Source: Oxalobacteraceae bacterium
GTDB taxonomy: Bacteria > Pseudomonadota > Gammaproteobacteria > Burkholderiales > Burkholderiaceae_D
Assembly (NCBI GenBank): GCA_030698225.1
Contig: JAUYNR010000013.1
Location: 59,588 to 123,587 of the forward strand
Length of the DNA: 64,000 nt
Direction: 5' to 3'
A program made the position numbers and the translations under genes. Each line of letters starts with the position of its first letter. Positions within the stretch are counted from its first letter, which is position 1. Shown piece after piece: positions 50,235 to 57,389 of the stretch. Below the pieces are notes generated by a model. That model did not search any database. It saw nothing but the letters and a program-made list of their open reading frames with translations, and had not been told where the DNA came from.

Positions 50235-51125
50235 TTGAAACTCGCTTTAGGTCCGATACTGTATTACTGGCCTCGCGATGCGGTGTTCAAGTTCTATGAA
50301 ACCGTCGCCAGCAGCGCCGTCGATATCGTCTATCTGGGCGAAACGGTGTGCTCGCGCCGCCACGAATTACGCCTGTCCGACTGGCTGACCATTGCCGAAA
50401 GCCTGCGCGCCGCCGGCAAGGAAGTGGTGCTTTCGACGCTGGTACTGATCGAGTCCGGCGCGGACACCGCGACCCTGCGCAAGATTACCGAAAATGGCAG
50501 CTTCACGGTCGAGGCCAACGATATGGGCGCAGTCCATTGCCTGAGCGCCAAAACGCCTTTCATTGCCGGGCAGCACCTGAATTTATACAACTCACCCTCG
50601 CTTGAACTGGTGGCGGGGCTGGGCGCAAAGCGCTGGGTGATGCCGCTTGAAATGAACCGCGGCGATCTGGCGCACATGCAGGCCGGCCGGCCGGCCGGGA
50701 TGGAAACCGAAGTATTCGCTTATGGCCGGATGCCGCTGGCATTCTCGGCGCGCTGCTTTACCGCGCGCCACCACAACCTGCCGAAAGACAATTGCCAGTT
50801 CGTCTGCATGAATTACGCGGACGGCTTGATGCTGCAAACGCGTGAAAGCAAAGATTTCCTGGTGCTCAACGGCATCCAGACTCAATCCGCACTAGTCTAC
50901 AATCTGATCAATGAGCTCACGCAAATGCGGGAGCTGGGAGTAGACGTGGTGCGCATCAGCCCGCAGGCGCAGCACACCGAGGAAATCATCCGGCTATTCC
51001 ACGCGGTGCTGGCCCAGCAGGCGCCGCCGGCCCAGGCGATGCAATCGATGCGCGCGCTGATGCCGGATCAACCCTGCAACGGTTACTGGTATGGTAAACC
51101 CGGACTGGAGCTGCTGGTCGCGTGA
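50235..51125 (+). CDS. ubiV: O2-independent ubiquinone hydroxylase component UbiV
   Basis: Second U32-family Fe-S protein, 296 residues. The cluster ligands are Cys39, Cys174, Cys187 and Cys191, in ETVCSRR and ARCFTARHHNLPKDNCQFVC, the UbiV pattern. Translation begins at a TTG at 50235 with AGGAG eight bases ahead; the nearby ATG at 50228 is out of frame. It partners UbiU. Confidence 0.93.
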   Translation: MKLALGPILYYWPRDAVFKFYETVASSAVDIVYLGETVCSRRHELRLSDWLTIAESLRAAGKEVVLSTLVLIESGADTATLRKITENGSFTVEANDMGAVHCLSAKTPFIAGQHLNLYNSPSLELVAGLGAKRWVMPLEMNRGDLAHMQAGRPAGMETEVFAYGRMPLAFSARCFTARHHNLPKDNCQFVCMNYADGLMLQTRESKDFLVLNGIQTQSALVYNLINELTQMRELGVDVVRISPQAQHTEEIIRLFHAVLAQQAPPAQAMQSMRALMPDQPCNGYWYGKPGLELLVA

Positions 51126-51201
51126 TGCCGGACCGATGAATACCTCCATGAATTATGCCCGGCGCCCAGGTTTGTGCGCAGCAGATTTTTAGAGGAGTTT
51201 C

Positions 51202-51819
51202 ATGTATTACGGTGAAAGATTCAACAGCATCAGCCATCTGGTCGGTGCGGTATTGGCAGCGATCGGCTCGGTGCTGCTGATCGTGCTGGCCGCACGCCTG
51301 GGCGATCCGTGGAAAATCGTCAGCGTCAGCATCTACGGTGCGATGTTGTTGGCACTATACGTAGGCTCCACCCTGTATCACAGCGTGCGCGGGCCGGCCA
51401 AGGATGCGCTGCGCAAGTTCGATCACTGCGCGATCTATCTGTTAATTGCCGGCAGCTACACCCCTTTTGTTCTGGTGACGCTGCGCGGTGCCTGGGGCTG
51501 GTCGCTGTTCGGCGCGGTCTGGGGCCTGGCTTTGCTGGGCATCGTGCAGGAAGTCTGGTTCGCCAAAGGGGCGCGCCTGTTGTCGCTGGCAATTTACGTA
51601 CTGATGGGGTGGCTGGCGCTGGTTGCGATTGTGCCGCTGATATCGGCACTGACGCTGGCCGGGTTTGCCTGGCTGGCGGCGGGCGGGCTGCTGTACACGA
51701 TAGGCATTATTTTTTATGTGCGTGACGAAAAAATGCGCCATGGGCATGGCGTCTGGCATTTGTTTGTGCTGGGCGGCAGCGCCTGCCACTATTTTTCCGT
51801 CTTGCTCTACGTAGTATAA
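51202..51819 (+). CDS. Hemolysin III/TrhA-family membrane protein
   Basis: A 205-residue protein of the PAQR superfamily with seven hydrophobic helices. Metal-site motifs are YGERFNSISHLVGAVLA, GSTLYHS with FDHCAIYLLIAGSYTPF, and the C-terminal GVWHLFVLGGSACHYF. It lies inside the ubi operon, 17 bp before ubiT. TrhA affects membrane fluidity in E. coli; a link to quinones is only positional. Confidence 0.88.
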   Translation: MYYGERFNSISHLVGAVLAAIGSVLLIVLAARLGDPWKIVSVSIYGAMLLALYVGSTLYHSVRGPAKDALRKFDHCAIYLLIAGSYTPFVLVTLRGAWGWSLFGAVWGLALLGIVQEVWFAKGARLLSLAIYVLMGWLALVAIVPLISALTLAGFAWLAAGGLLYTIGIIFYVRDEKMRHGHGVWHLFVLGGSACHYFSVLLYVV

Positions 51820-51836
51820 AAATCGAGGGAGTACCC

Positions 51837-52307
51837 ATGAATCAAAGCCGTTATCGGATACCAAAACAGGTCGGGAAACTGTTGTCGCTGCTGCCCGCTT
51901 ATCCGGGTTCGCTGCTGTTCGTCACTGCGCTGAACCTGGCGCTGCTGAAGAACCTGCCAGCCGATGTGCGGGAGTCGCTTGCCGACAAAAAATTGCGCAT
52001 CACGATCAAGGATGCGCAATTGTCGTTCGACTTCCAATGGACCCGGACCAGCTTTTCCGCCTGCCGCAACATGGACACGGCCGATCTGACCATCAGCGCC
52101 AGCGCGCACGATTTTCTGTTGCTGGCACAGCGCCAGGAAGATCCGGACACCCTGTTCTTCAGCCGACGGCTGTCGATGGAAGGCGACACCGAACTGGGCT
52201 TGCTGGTAAAAAACACCATCGATGCGATCGAACTGCCGATCCTCCATCTCGGGCAGATGTCGCCCGAAAACGTGCTGGCGCGCATGAAGGCAAGACTCAA
52301 GGTGTAA
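51837..52307 (+). CDS. ubiT: Ubiquinone biosynthesis accessory factor UbiT (SCP2 domain)
   Basis: SCP2-type lipid-binding protein that replaces UbiJ in anaerobic ubiquinone synthesis, 156 residues. The domain includes LRITIKDAQLSFDFQW, LTISASAHDFLLLAQRQED and RLSMEGDTELGLLVKNTIDA. With ubiU and ubiV it completes the O2-independent set. Confidence 0.9.
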   Translation: MNQSRYRIPKQVGKLLSLLPAYPGSLLFVTALNLALLKNLPADVRESLADKKLRITIKDAQLSFDFQWTRTSFSACRNMDTADLTISASAHDFLLLAQRQEDPDTLFFSRRLSMEGDTELGLLVKNTIDAIELPILHLGQMSPENVLARMKARLKV

Positions 52308-52357
52308 CAGGCGCAGTACAGTTTTTTGGAAATATCTGAAGGGAAAGGATTTTTCTC

Positions 52358-52747
52358 ATGCCTGCGAAAGATGCAGCGAAGGATGCAGTGAAAACTGCAA
52401 ATCTGCCGCTGGTCTATTCTTGCTCCGGCTGTTCGAGCGCCGCGCAACTGGCCAACCATGTCGCCCTGCAACTGGATCGGCGCGGCGTGGCCGAAATGTC
52501 CTGCATCGCCGGCATCGGCGGCGACGTGCGGTACCTGCTGAAGATTGCAAAATCCGGGCGGCGCATTATCGCGCTCGACGGCTGCGCGCTGGCCTGCGCC
52601 AAGAATTGCCTGTCGCGGCACGACATCGTGCCGGACAATTATCACCAACTGCAGGAATACGGCGTCAAGAAACGCCGGCATGAAGACTTCGACCCGCTGC
52701 AGGCGGAAGCGGTGATCGCCCGCGTGGTGGCGGATATCAAACCCTAA
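52358..52747 (+). CDS. Putative zinc-binding DGC-domain protein
   Basis: A 129-residue protein with YSCSGCSSAAQLAN at the N-terminus and the DGC motif IIALDGCALACAKNCL. The cysteines are consistent with metal binding. It follows ubiT by 50 bp, and its 3' end overlaps the convergent nrdG by four bases. Function unknown. Confidence 0.83.
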   Translation: MPAKDAAKDAVKTANLPLVYSCSGCSSAAQLANHVALQLDRRGVAEMSCIAGIGGDVRYLLKIAKSGRRIIALDGCALACAKNCLSRHDIVPDNYHQLQEYGVKKRRHEDFDPLQAEAVIARVVADIKP

Positions 52748-53469
52748 GCGCTGCGCAAGTTGAAATTCGGGAACAATTGCGTCACCTGACGCAGCAACTC
52801 CGCGCTCGGATAAGCTGCCATTGCAACCGCATTCAGCGCCTCGTCGCGACTGCCCTGCGCACGAAAAATCTGCAGCACATAGTTGTTCGCGCCCATCTGC
52901 GCCAAGCTCTGCGCCAGCGCCAGGATATCGTCCTCTGACAGCAGGCTCGGATGGATGGTGGTGCGGAACTCGTAATCGACGCCGCTGGCCAGGATCGCCT
53001 CGGCCGCCGCCCTCGCCTTATCACCGCTGCCGGCGACCCGCGTGATCCGGTCGTAGTGCGCAAACGGCGCCTTGATGTCGATCCCGACCCAGTCCAGTAA
53101 CGGCAGGATTTCCGCCAGTCGCTTCGGGTAGGTGCCGGCGCTGTGCAGTCCGATATCGAAACCCAGTTCGCGCACAGCGCAGATGGCGTGCGCCAGCGCC
53201 GCATCGATGGTCGGTTCGCCGCCGCTGAATACCACCGCATCGATCAACCCGACCCGCCGCCGCAGCAGATCCAGCACCTGCTGCCACGCGAGCGAACTCT
53301 CGCCCAGACGTGGCTGCAAATGCGGATTATGGCAATAGCCGCAGCGCCACGGACAGCCTTGCACGAACACCACCGCCGCCAGCTTGCCCGGATAATCGGT
53401 GGCAGTAAACGGCGTCACGCCGCCCACTCTCAGCGACCGTTCAGTGGGAAAGCCGGGCGCAGTCTTCAT
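52744..53469 (-). CDS. nrdG: Anaerobic ribonucleotide reductase activase
   Basis: Radical SAM enzyme that installs the glycyl radical on NrdD, 241 residues. The cluster motif is CPWRCGYCHNP (CX3CX2C), followed by VVFSGGEPTIDAAL. The start at 53469 (MKTAPGFPTERSL) overlaps the small glycyl-radical gene by 29 bp; an ATG at 53511 would lengthen the overlap. Confidence 0.93.
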   Translation of the reverse strand: MKTAPGFPTERSLRVGGVTPFTATDYPGKLAAVVFVQGCPWRCGYCHNPHLQPRLGESSLAWQQVLDLLRRRVGLIDAVVFSGGEPTIDAALAHAICAVRELGFDIGLHSAGTYPKRLAEILPLLDWVGIDIKAPFAHYDRITRVAGSGDKARAAAEAILASGVDYEFRTTIHPSLLSEDDILALAQSLAQMGANNYVLQIFRAQGSRDEALNAVAMAAYPSAELLRQVTQLFPNFNLRSA

Positions 53470-53635
53470 TGAAATACACGCGTTCGTGGAATTCCCCTTT
53501 TTTGCCGACATTGAAGGACGACACCGGCCGGTGGTAGCCCATCACGCGGGTCCATATCTCACAGGGCTGGCGCTCTGCATCGGTGAGGGTGATTTCCTGA
53601 CTGGCAAGGTGATTCTGATTGCTGAGGTCGCTCAT
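53441..53635 (-). CDS. Separate glycyl-radical domain of class III ribonucleotide reductase
   Basis: A 64-residue protein equal to the C-terminal radical domain of NrdD. The motif WTRVMGYHRPVSSFN has Gly33 in the RVxGY context that carries the radical, followed by NVGKKGEFHER. AGGAG precedes its start at 53635. The large NrdD ends after its zinc site without this motif. The two proteins must therefore act together. An ATG at 53674 is an alternative start. Confidence 0.88.
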   Translation of the reverse strand: MSDLSNQNHLASQEITLTDAERQPCEIWTRVMGYHRPVSSFNVGKKGEFHERVYFNEDCARLSH

Positions 53636-53710
53636 GGTTTTTGCTCCTGGTGGGTTAAAAAATGTTGGGGGCAAAGATTAAATACTCCCAACTAAAATTT
53701 ATAGATATGC

Positions 53711-53747
53711 CATTTTCCGCATATTCTTATTTCGGTATTTAAAATAC
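53711..53747. repeat. 58-bp dispersed repeat, copy D (core only)
   Basis: CCATTTTCCGCAT, then CTTATTTCGGTATTT and AAAATAC match the right two thirds of the consensus. The GGAGTATG end is not conserved. It lies in the 141-bp gap between nrdD and its glycyl-radical gene. Confidence 0.6.
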
Positions 53748-53776
53748 ATATGACAGTATATGTACAAGCATCAGAA

Positions 53777-55801
53777 TTACGCTGCCAGACGCCGCTTGCG
53801 CGCGATTATGTCGACATCGCATTTCGGGCAAAACGCGTGGCTGCCGGCCAAATAGCCGTGTTTCGGGCAGATCGAAAAAGTCGGCGTGACGGTGATGTAC
53901 GGCATCGAAAACCGGCTCAGCGCGCGCCTCACCAGCGTGCGGCAAGCGTTCGCACTCGACAGCGGCTCGGTAATGTACAGATGCAATACGGTACCGCCGG
54001 TATATTTGCGCTGCAGCGCATCCTGCCGCTCCATCGCCTCGAACGGATCGTCGGTGAAGCCGACCGGCAGCTGCGACGAGTTGGTGTAATACCGCATGTC
54101 GTCGGTGCCGGCCTGCAGGATGGCCGGAAAGCGCTTGCGGTCTTCCCTGGCGAAACGGTAGGTTGTGCCTTCGGCCGGGGTCGCCTCCAGGTTGTACATA
54201 TTGCCGGTTTGCTCCTGAAACTCCAGCATCCGGGCCCGCACATGGTCGAGCAGGCGCAGCGCTAACGCGTGCCCCCACTCGCTGGTGATGTCGTGCTCGC
54301 CATCGGTGAAATTGCGGATCATTTCGTTGATGCCATTCACGCCCAACGTGGAAAAATGATTGCGCAAGGTGCCCAGATAGCGTTTGGTATACGGGAACAA
54401 GCCATTGTCCATATAGCGCTGGATCACCTTGCGCTTGATTTCCAGGCTGGTCTTGCCGAGTTCCAGTAAGCCGTCGATGCGCTGCAGCAGCGCCGCTTCA
54501 TCGCCTTTGCACAGATAGCCCAGGCGGGCGCAATTGATCGTCACCACGCCGAGCGAACCGGTTTGCTCGGCCGAGCCGAACAAACCGTTGCCGCGCTTGA
54601 GCAATTCGCGCAAGTCCAGCTGCAGGCGGCAGCACATCGAGCGGATCATGCTCGGCTTCAGCTCCGAATTGATGAAGTTCTGGAAATACGGCAAGCCGTA
54701 ACGGGCGGTCATTTCAAACAGCAGAGTGGCATTCGGGCTGTCCCAGTCGAAATCCGGCGTGATGTTGTAGGTTGGAATCGGAAAGGTGAACACCCTCCCC
54801 TTGGCGTCGCCGGCCATCATGACTTCGATGTAGGCGCGGTTGATCATGTCCATCTCCGGTTGCAGATCGCCGTACGCGAACGGCATCTCTGCGCCGCCGA
54901 TCAGCGGCACCTGCGCCCGCAAATCCTCCGGGCAGATCCAGTCAAAAGTCAGGTTGGTAAACGGGGTCTGGGTGCCCCAGCGCGACGGCACATTCAGGTT
55001 ATAGATCAGCTCCTGGATGTATTGCTTGACGCTGGCATAGTCGAGTCTATCATTGCGCACATACGGCGCCATATAGGTATCGAACGAGCTGAATGCCTGC
55101 GCGCCGGCCCATTCGTTTTGCAGCGTGCCGAGGAAATTGACGATTTGCCCGACCGCGCTCGACATGTGTTTCGGCGGCCCGGATTCGACCTTGCCCGGCA
55201 CCCCGTTCAACCCTTCGTTGAGCAAGGTGCGCAGCGACCAGCCGGCGCAGTAGCCAGCCAGCATGTCCAGATCGTGGATATGCAGGTCGGCATTGCGATG
55301 CGCGTCGCCCACCGCCGGCGGGTAGACATGGCTGAGCCAGTAATTGGCAATCACCTTGCCCGATACGTTCAGGATCAGGCCGCCCAGCGAATAGCCCTGA
55401 TTGGCATTGGCGTTGACGCGCCAGTCGCGCTGATCCAGGTATTCGTTGATCGACGCCTCGACATCGACCAGCGTCTTGCGGTCGGTGCGCAAGGCGCTGT
55501 GCTGCTCGCGGTAGACGATATAGGCACGCAACGTGTTGCGGTAACCGGCATCGAACAGTACGTTCTCCACCGCATCCTGGATCTGCTCGATCTGCGGCGC
55601 GCTGCCGTCGAGCGCAATCTCCTGCAGCACAGCTTTCCGGGTCAGAAGCTGTGCCTGGTCGCTGCCGAATTCGCCGCTGGCTTGCCCGGCGCGCAACAGT
55701 GCTGACGCGATCTTGCCGGAATCGAATGGTTTTACGCTGCCGTCACGCTTGATGACCTGCGTCAGAAATGAAATTGCCTGTGCTGCTGTACTTGCCGTCA
55801 T
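53777..55801 (-). CDS. nrdD: Anaerobic ribonucleoside-triphosphate reductase, large part lacking the glycyl radical
   Basis: Class III reductase making dNTPs without oxygen, 674 residues. An ATP-cone occupies about residues 15-105 (VIKRDGSVKPFDSGKIASAL). The catalytic barrel follows. The C-terminus ends at a zinc site, CPKHGYLAGSHAFCPKC, and stops ten residues later, before any RVxGY motif. The missing domain is supplied by the 64-residue gene downstream. An NrdR-type box lies 14 bp upstream. Confidence 0.94.
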   Translation of the reverse strand: MTASTAAQAISFLTQVIKRDGSVKPFDSGKIASALLRAGQASGEFGSDQAQLLTRKAVLQEIALDGSAPQIEQIQDAVENVLFDAGYRNTLRAYIVYREQHSALRTDRKTLVDVEASINEYLDQRDWRVNANANQGYSLGGLILNVSGKVIANYWLSHVYPPAVGDAHRNADLHIHDLDMLAGYCAGWSLRTLLNEGLNGVPGKVESGPPKHMSSAVGQIVNFLGTLQNEWAGAQAFSSFDTYMAPYVRNDRLDYASVKQYIQELIYNLNVPSRWGTQTPFTNLTFDWICPEDLRAQVPLIGGAEMPFAYGDLQPEMDMINRAYIEVMMAGDAKGRVFTFPIPTYNITPDFDWDSPNATLLFEMTARYGLPYFQNFINSELKPSMIRSMCCRLQLDLRELLKRGNGLFGSAEQTGSLGVVTINCARLGYLCKGDEAALLQRIDGLLELGKTSLEIKRKVIQRYMDNGLFPYTKRYLGTLRNHFSTLGVNGINEMIRNFTDGEHDITSEWGHALALRLLDHVRARMLEFQEQTGNMYNLEATPAEGTTYRFAREDRKRFPAILQAGTDDMRYYTNSSQLPVGFTDDPFEAMERQDALQRKYTGGTVLHLYITEPLSSANACRTLVRRALSRFSMPYITVTPTFSICPKHGYLAGSHAFCPKCDVDIIARKRRLAA

Positions 55802-55814
55802 TCCGCCCCCATAA

Positions 55815-55830
55815 ACACAACATATTGTGG
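55815..55830 (-). promoter_or_regulatory. NrdR-type box upstream of nrdD
   Basis: ACACAACATATTGTGG resembles the NrdR consensus acaCwATATwGtgt. It lies 14 bp before the nrdD start. The usual second box is not clear. A weak FNR-like half-site, TTGAT, occurs at 55895. Confidence 0.5.
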
Positions 55831-55962
55831 TTGCAGGAAGAATAATGACTAAATACGGTAAGGTAAACCGAATCCGGGGATTTTTCTGAATCTCTTGATG
55901 TGAAATAATTTTCTGCCGCGGCAGGTTTTCAGCGCTGCGTCAGGCGCGAAAGCGATGCTGCA

Positions 55963-56343
55963 CTATCCGACAACCGTTGCCTGCCGGGTCAATGCGACGC
56001 CCACGATGTAAGCGAATACCAGCACTGCGCCGCTAAAGGCGCCAATCCGAACCGCCCTGGTCTTGCCACGCTTCAGAGCAATGGTGCCGAGTGCTATATA
56101 GGCCAGCAATGCGACGACCTTGGCTGTCAGCCAGTTTTGCGCAAACGGATACTGAGCGCTCCAGTACACCATGATCAACGCGCTGGCCAGCAGCAAGGTA
56201 TCGATGAGATGCGGTGCAATCCTGACCCAGCGCTGCTGCAGCGCCGGCGAATCCCGCAGCATCCAGATCCCGCGCAACAAAAACAGACTGCCGCTGAGTG
56301 CGGCGCAAGTGACATGCAGGTGCTTAATCGCTACATAACTCAT
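55963..56343 (-). CDS. SirB2-family membrane protein
   Basis: A 126-residue membrane protein with four hydrophobic helices, starting MSYVAIKHLHVTCAALSGSL at 56343. Histidines in KHLHVTCA and PHLIDTLLLASAL match the SirB family. A longer frame to 56598 is unconserved and overlaps uspA antisense-like sequence. Function unknown. Confidence 0.8.
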   Translation of the reverse strand: MSYVAIKHLHVTCAALSGSLFLLRGIWMLRDSPALQQRWVRIAPHLIDTLLLASALIMVYWSAQYPFAQNWLTAKVVALLAYIALGTIALKRGKTRAVRIGAFSGAVLVFAYIVGVALTRQATVVG

Positions 56344-56474
56344 GGGGATAATCTCGATTATGCCGATTTCGCAACTGTTGCTGCGCGAAGAACGGCATTC
56401 AGCGCAAATGCTTGATGCGCGTGATGGACACGACATACAAGCCCTAGCTGGCAGGGGCTTGCCGCTTGCTCCAG

Positions 56475-56918
56475 TCAATCCCGGCGGAACACCAGCACCG
56501 GGATCGTCGAATGCGCCAGCACTTTTTGCGTTTCGCTGCCGACAAATAATCTGGTCAGCCCTTTGCGCCCATGCGAGGACATGAAAATGATTTCGCATTG
56601 GTATTCGTTGGCGACGCTGATGATTTCTTCATAAGGGCTGAACGATTGCCGCACGCAGGTTTCGCATGGGACATTCGCTGCTGTCGCCGCATCCGCTATT
56701 TTCTGGACGTGCGTTTGCGCCATTTCCCGCATTTTTGCTTCATAGCCGTGCGCGTCCACGGTGACGGTACCATCGGTCAGCGGCGCGTATGGGTAAGGCT
56801 CGGCTACCGACAGGCCGACTATTTTCCCGCCATTGGACTGTGCGAATTCGATCGCCGCCTTGATTGCCTGGTCGGCCAAGGGGGAACCATCCGTTGGCAC
56901 CAGAATCGTCTTGAACAT
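56475..56918 (-). CDS. Universal stress protein, UspA family
   Basis: A 147-residue single-domain Usp starting MFKTILVPTDGSPLADQAI. The ATP-binding G-2X-G-9X-G-S/T pattern is in SSHGRKGLTRLFVGSETQKVL. Such proteins are often induced with anaerobic respiration genes in Betaproteobacteria. Confidence 0.92.
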   Translation of the reverse strand: MFKTILVPTDGSPLADQAIKAAIEFAQSNGGKIVGLSVAEPYPYAPLTDGTVTVDAHGYEAKMREMAQTHVQKIADAATAANVPCETCVRQSFSPYEEIISVANEYQCEIIFMSSHGRKGLTRLFVGSETQKVLAHSTIPVLVFRRD

Positions 56919-57043
56919 ATCCCCACCTTCTCTGTGATGACATCGGTTATACAGACCATTTCGGCTGCCGCAAGCGGCTGCCGGTTATTGTGAATCAAGT
57001 TCACTATAGCAGCCACGTGCAGCCATTTCAAAAAGCAGGCAGA

Positions 57044-57313
57044 TTATCGATTGCCCGTTACCTGAAAATCGATGACGATTTCACCCGGTTCGCGCGACAC
57101 ATAGGCAATCTTGACGCCTGCACCGTAATGCCCGTTGATCTGCGCCAGCAGCGGCAATGGATCATGATCGTTGCAAAAGCGCATGGTTTCGCCCGGCTGC
57201 AATGCTTCCAGTGCGCCAAAAATCGCCGCGTGCCGGAAACGCTTGGCGACGCCGCGCGCATCGAACGGATAAATCCCCGCAGCCGTGGTTGGGTGTGAGC
57301 AATCGTGGGCCAT
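57044..57313 (-). CDS. DUF2249 protein beside norZ
   Basis: An 89-residue DUF2249 protein with FDARGVAKRFRHAAIFGALE and LQPGETMRFCNDHDPLPLL, the TusA-like core. It lies 76 bp beyond the norZ stop, past a terminator hairpin, so it is partly separate from norZ expression. Function unknown. Confidence 0.82.
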   Translation of the reverse strand: MAHDCSHPTTAAGIYPFDARGVAKRFRHAAIFGALEALQPGETMRFCNDHDPLPLLAQINGHYGAGVKIAYVSREPGEIVIDFQVTGNR

Positions 57314-57339
57314 GATAAAACTCCTTATTTAGAAAATGC

Positions 57340-57377
57340 GTAAAAAATATTGGAACAGGCCAACATCGGCCTGTTCC
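57340..57377 (-). terminator. Terminator after norZ
   Basis: GGAACAGGCC pairs perfectly with GGCCTGTTCC around a six-base loop. On the minus strand it is followed by AATATTTTTTAC. Confidence 0.8.
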
Positions 57378-57389
57378 GGACTGGAACGA

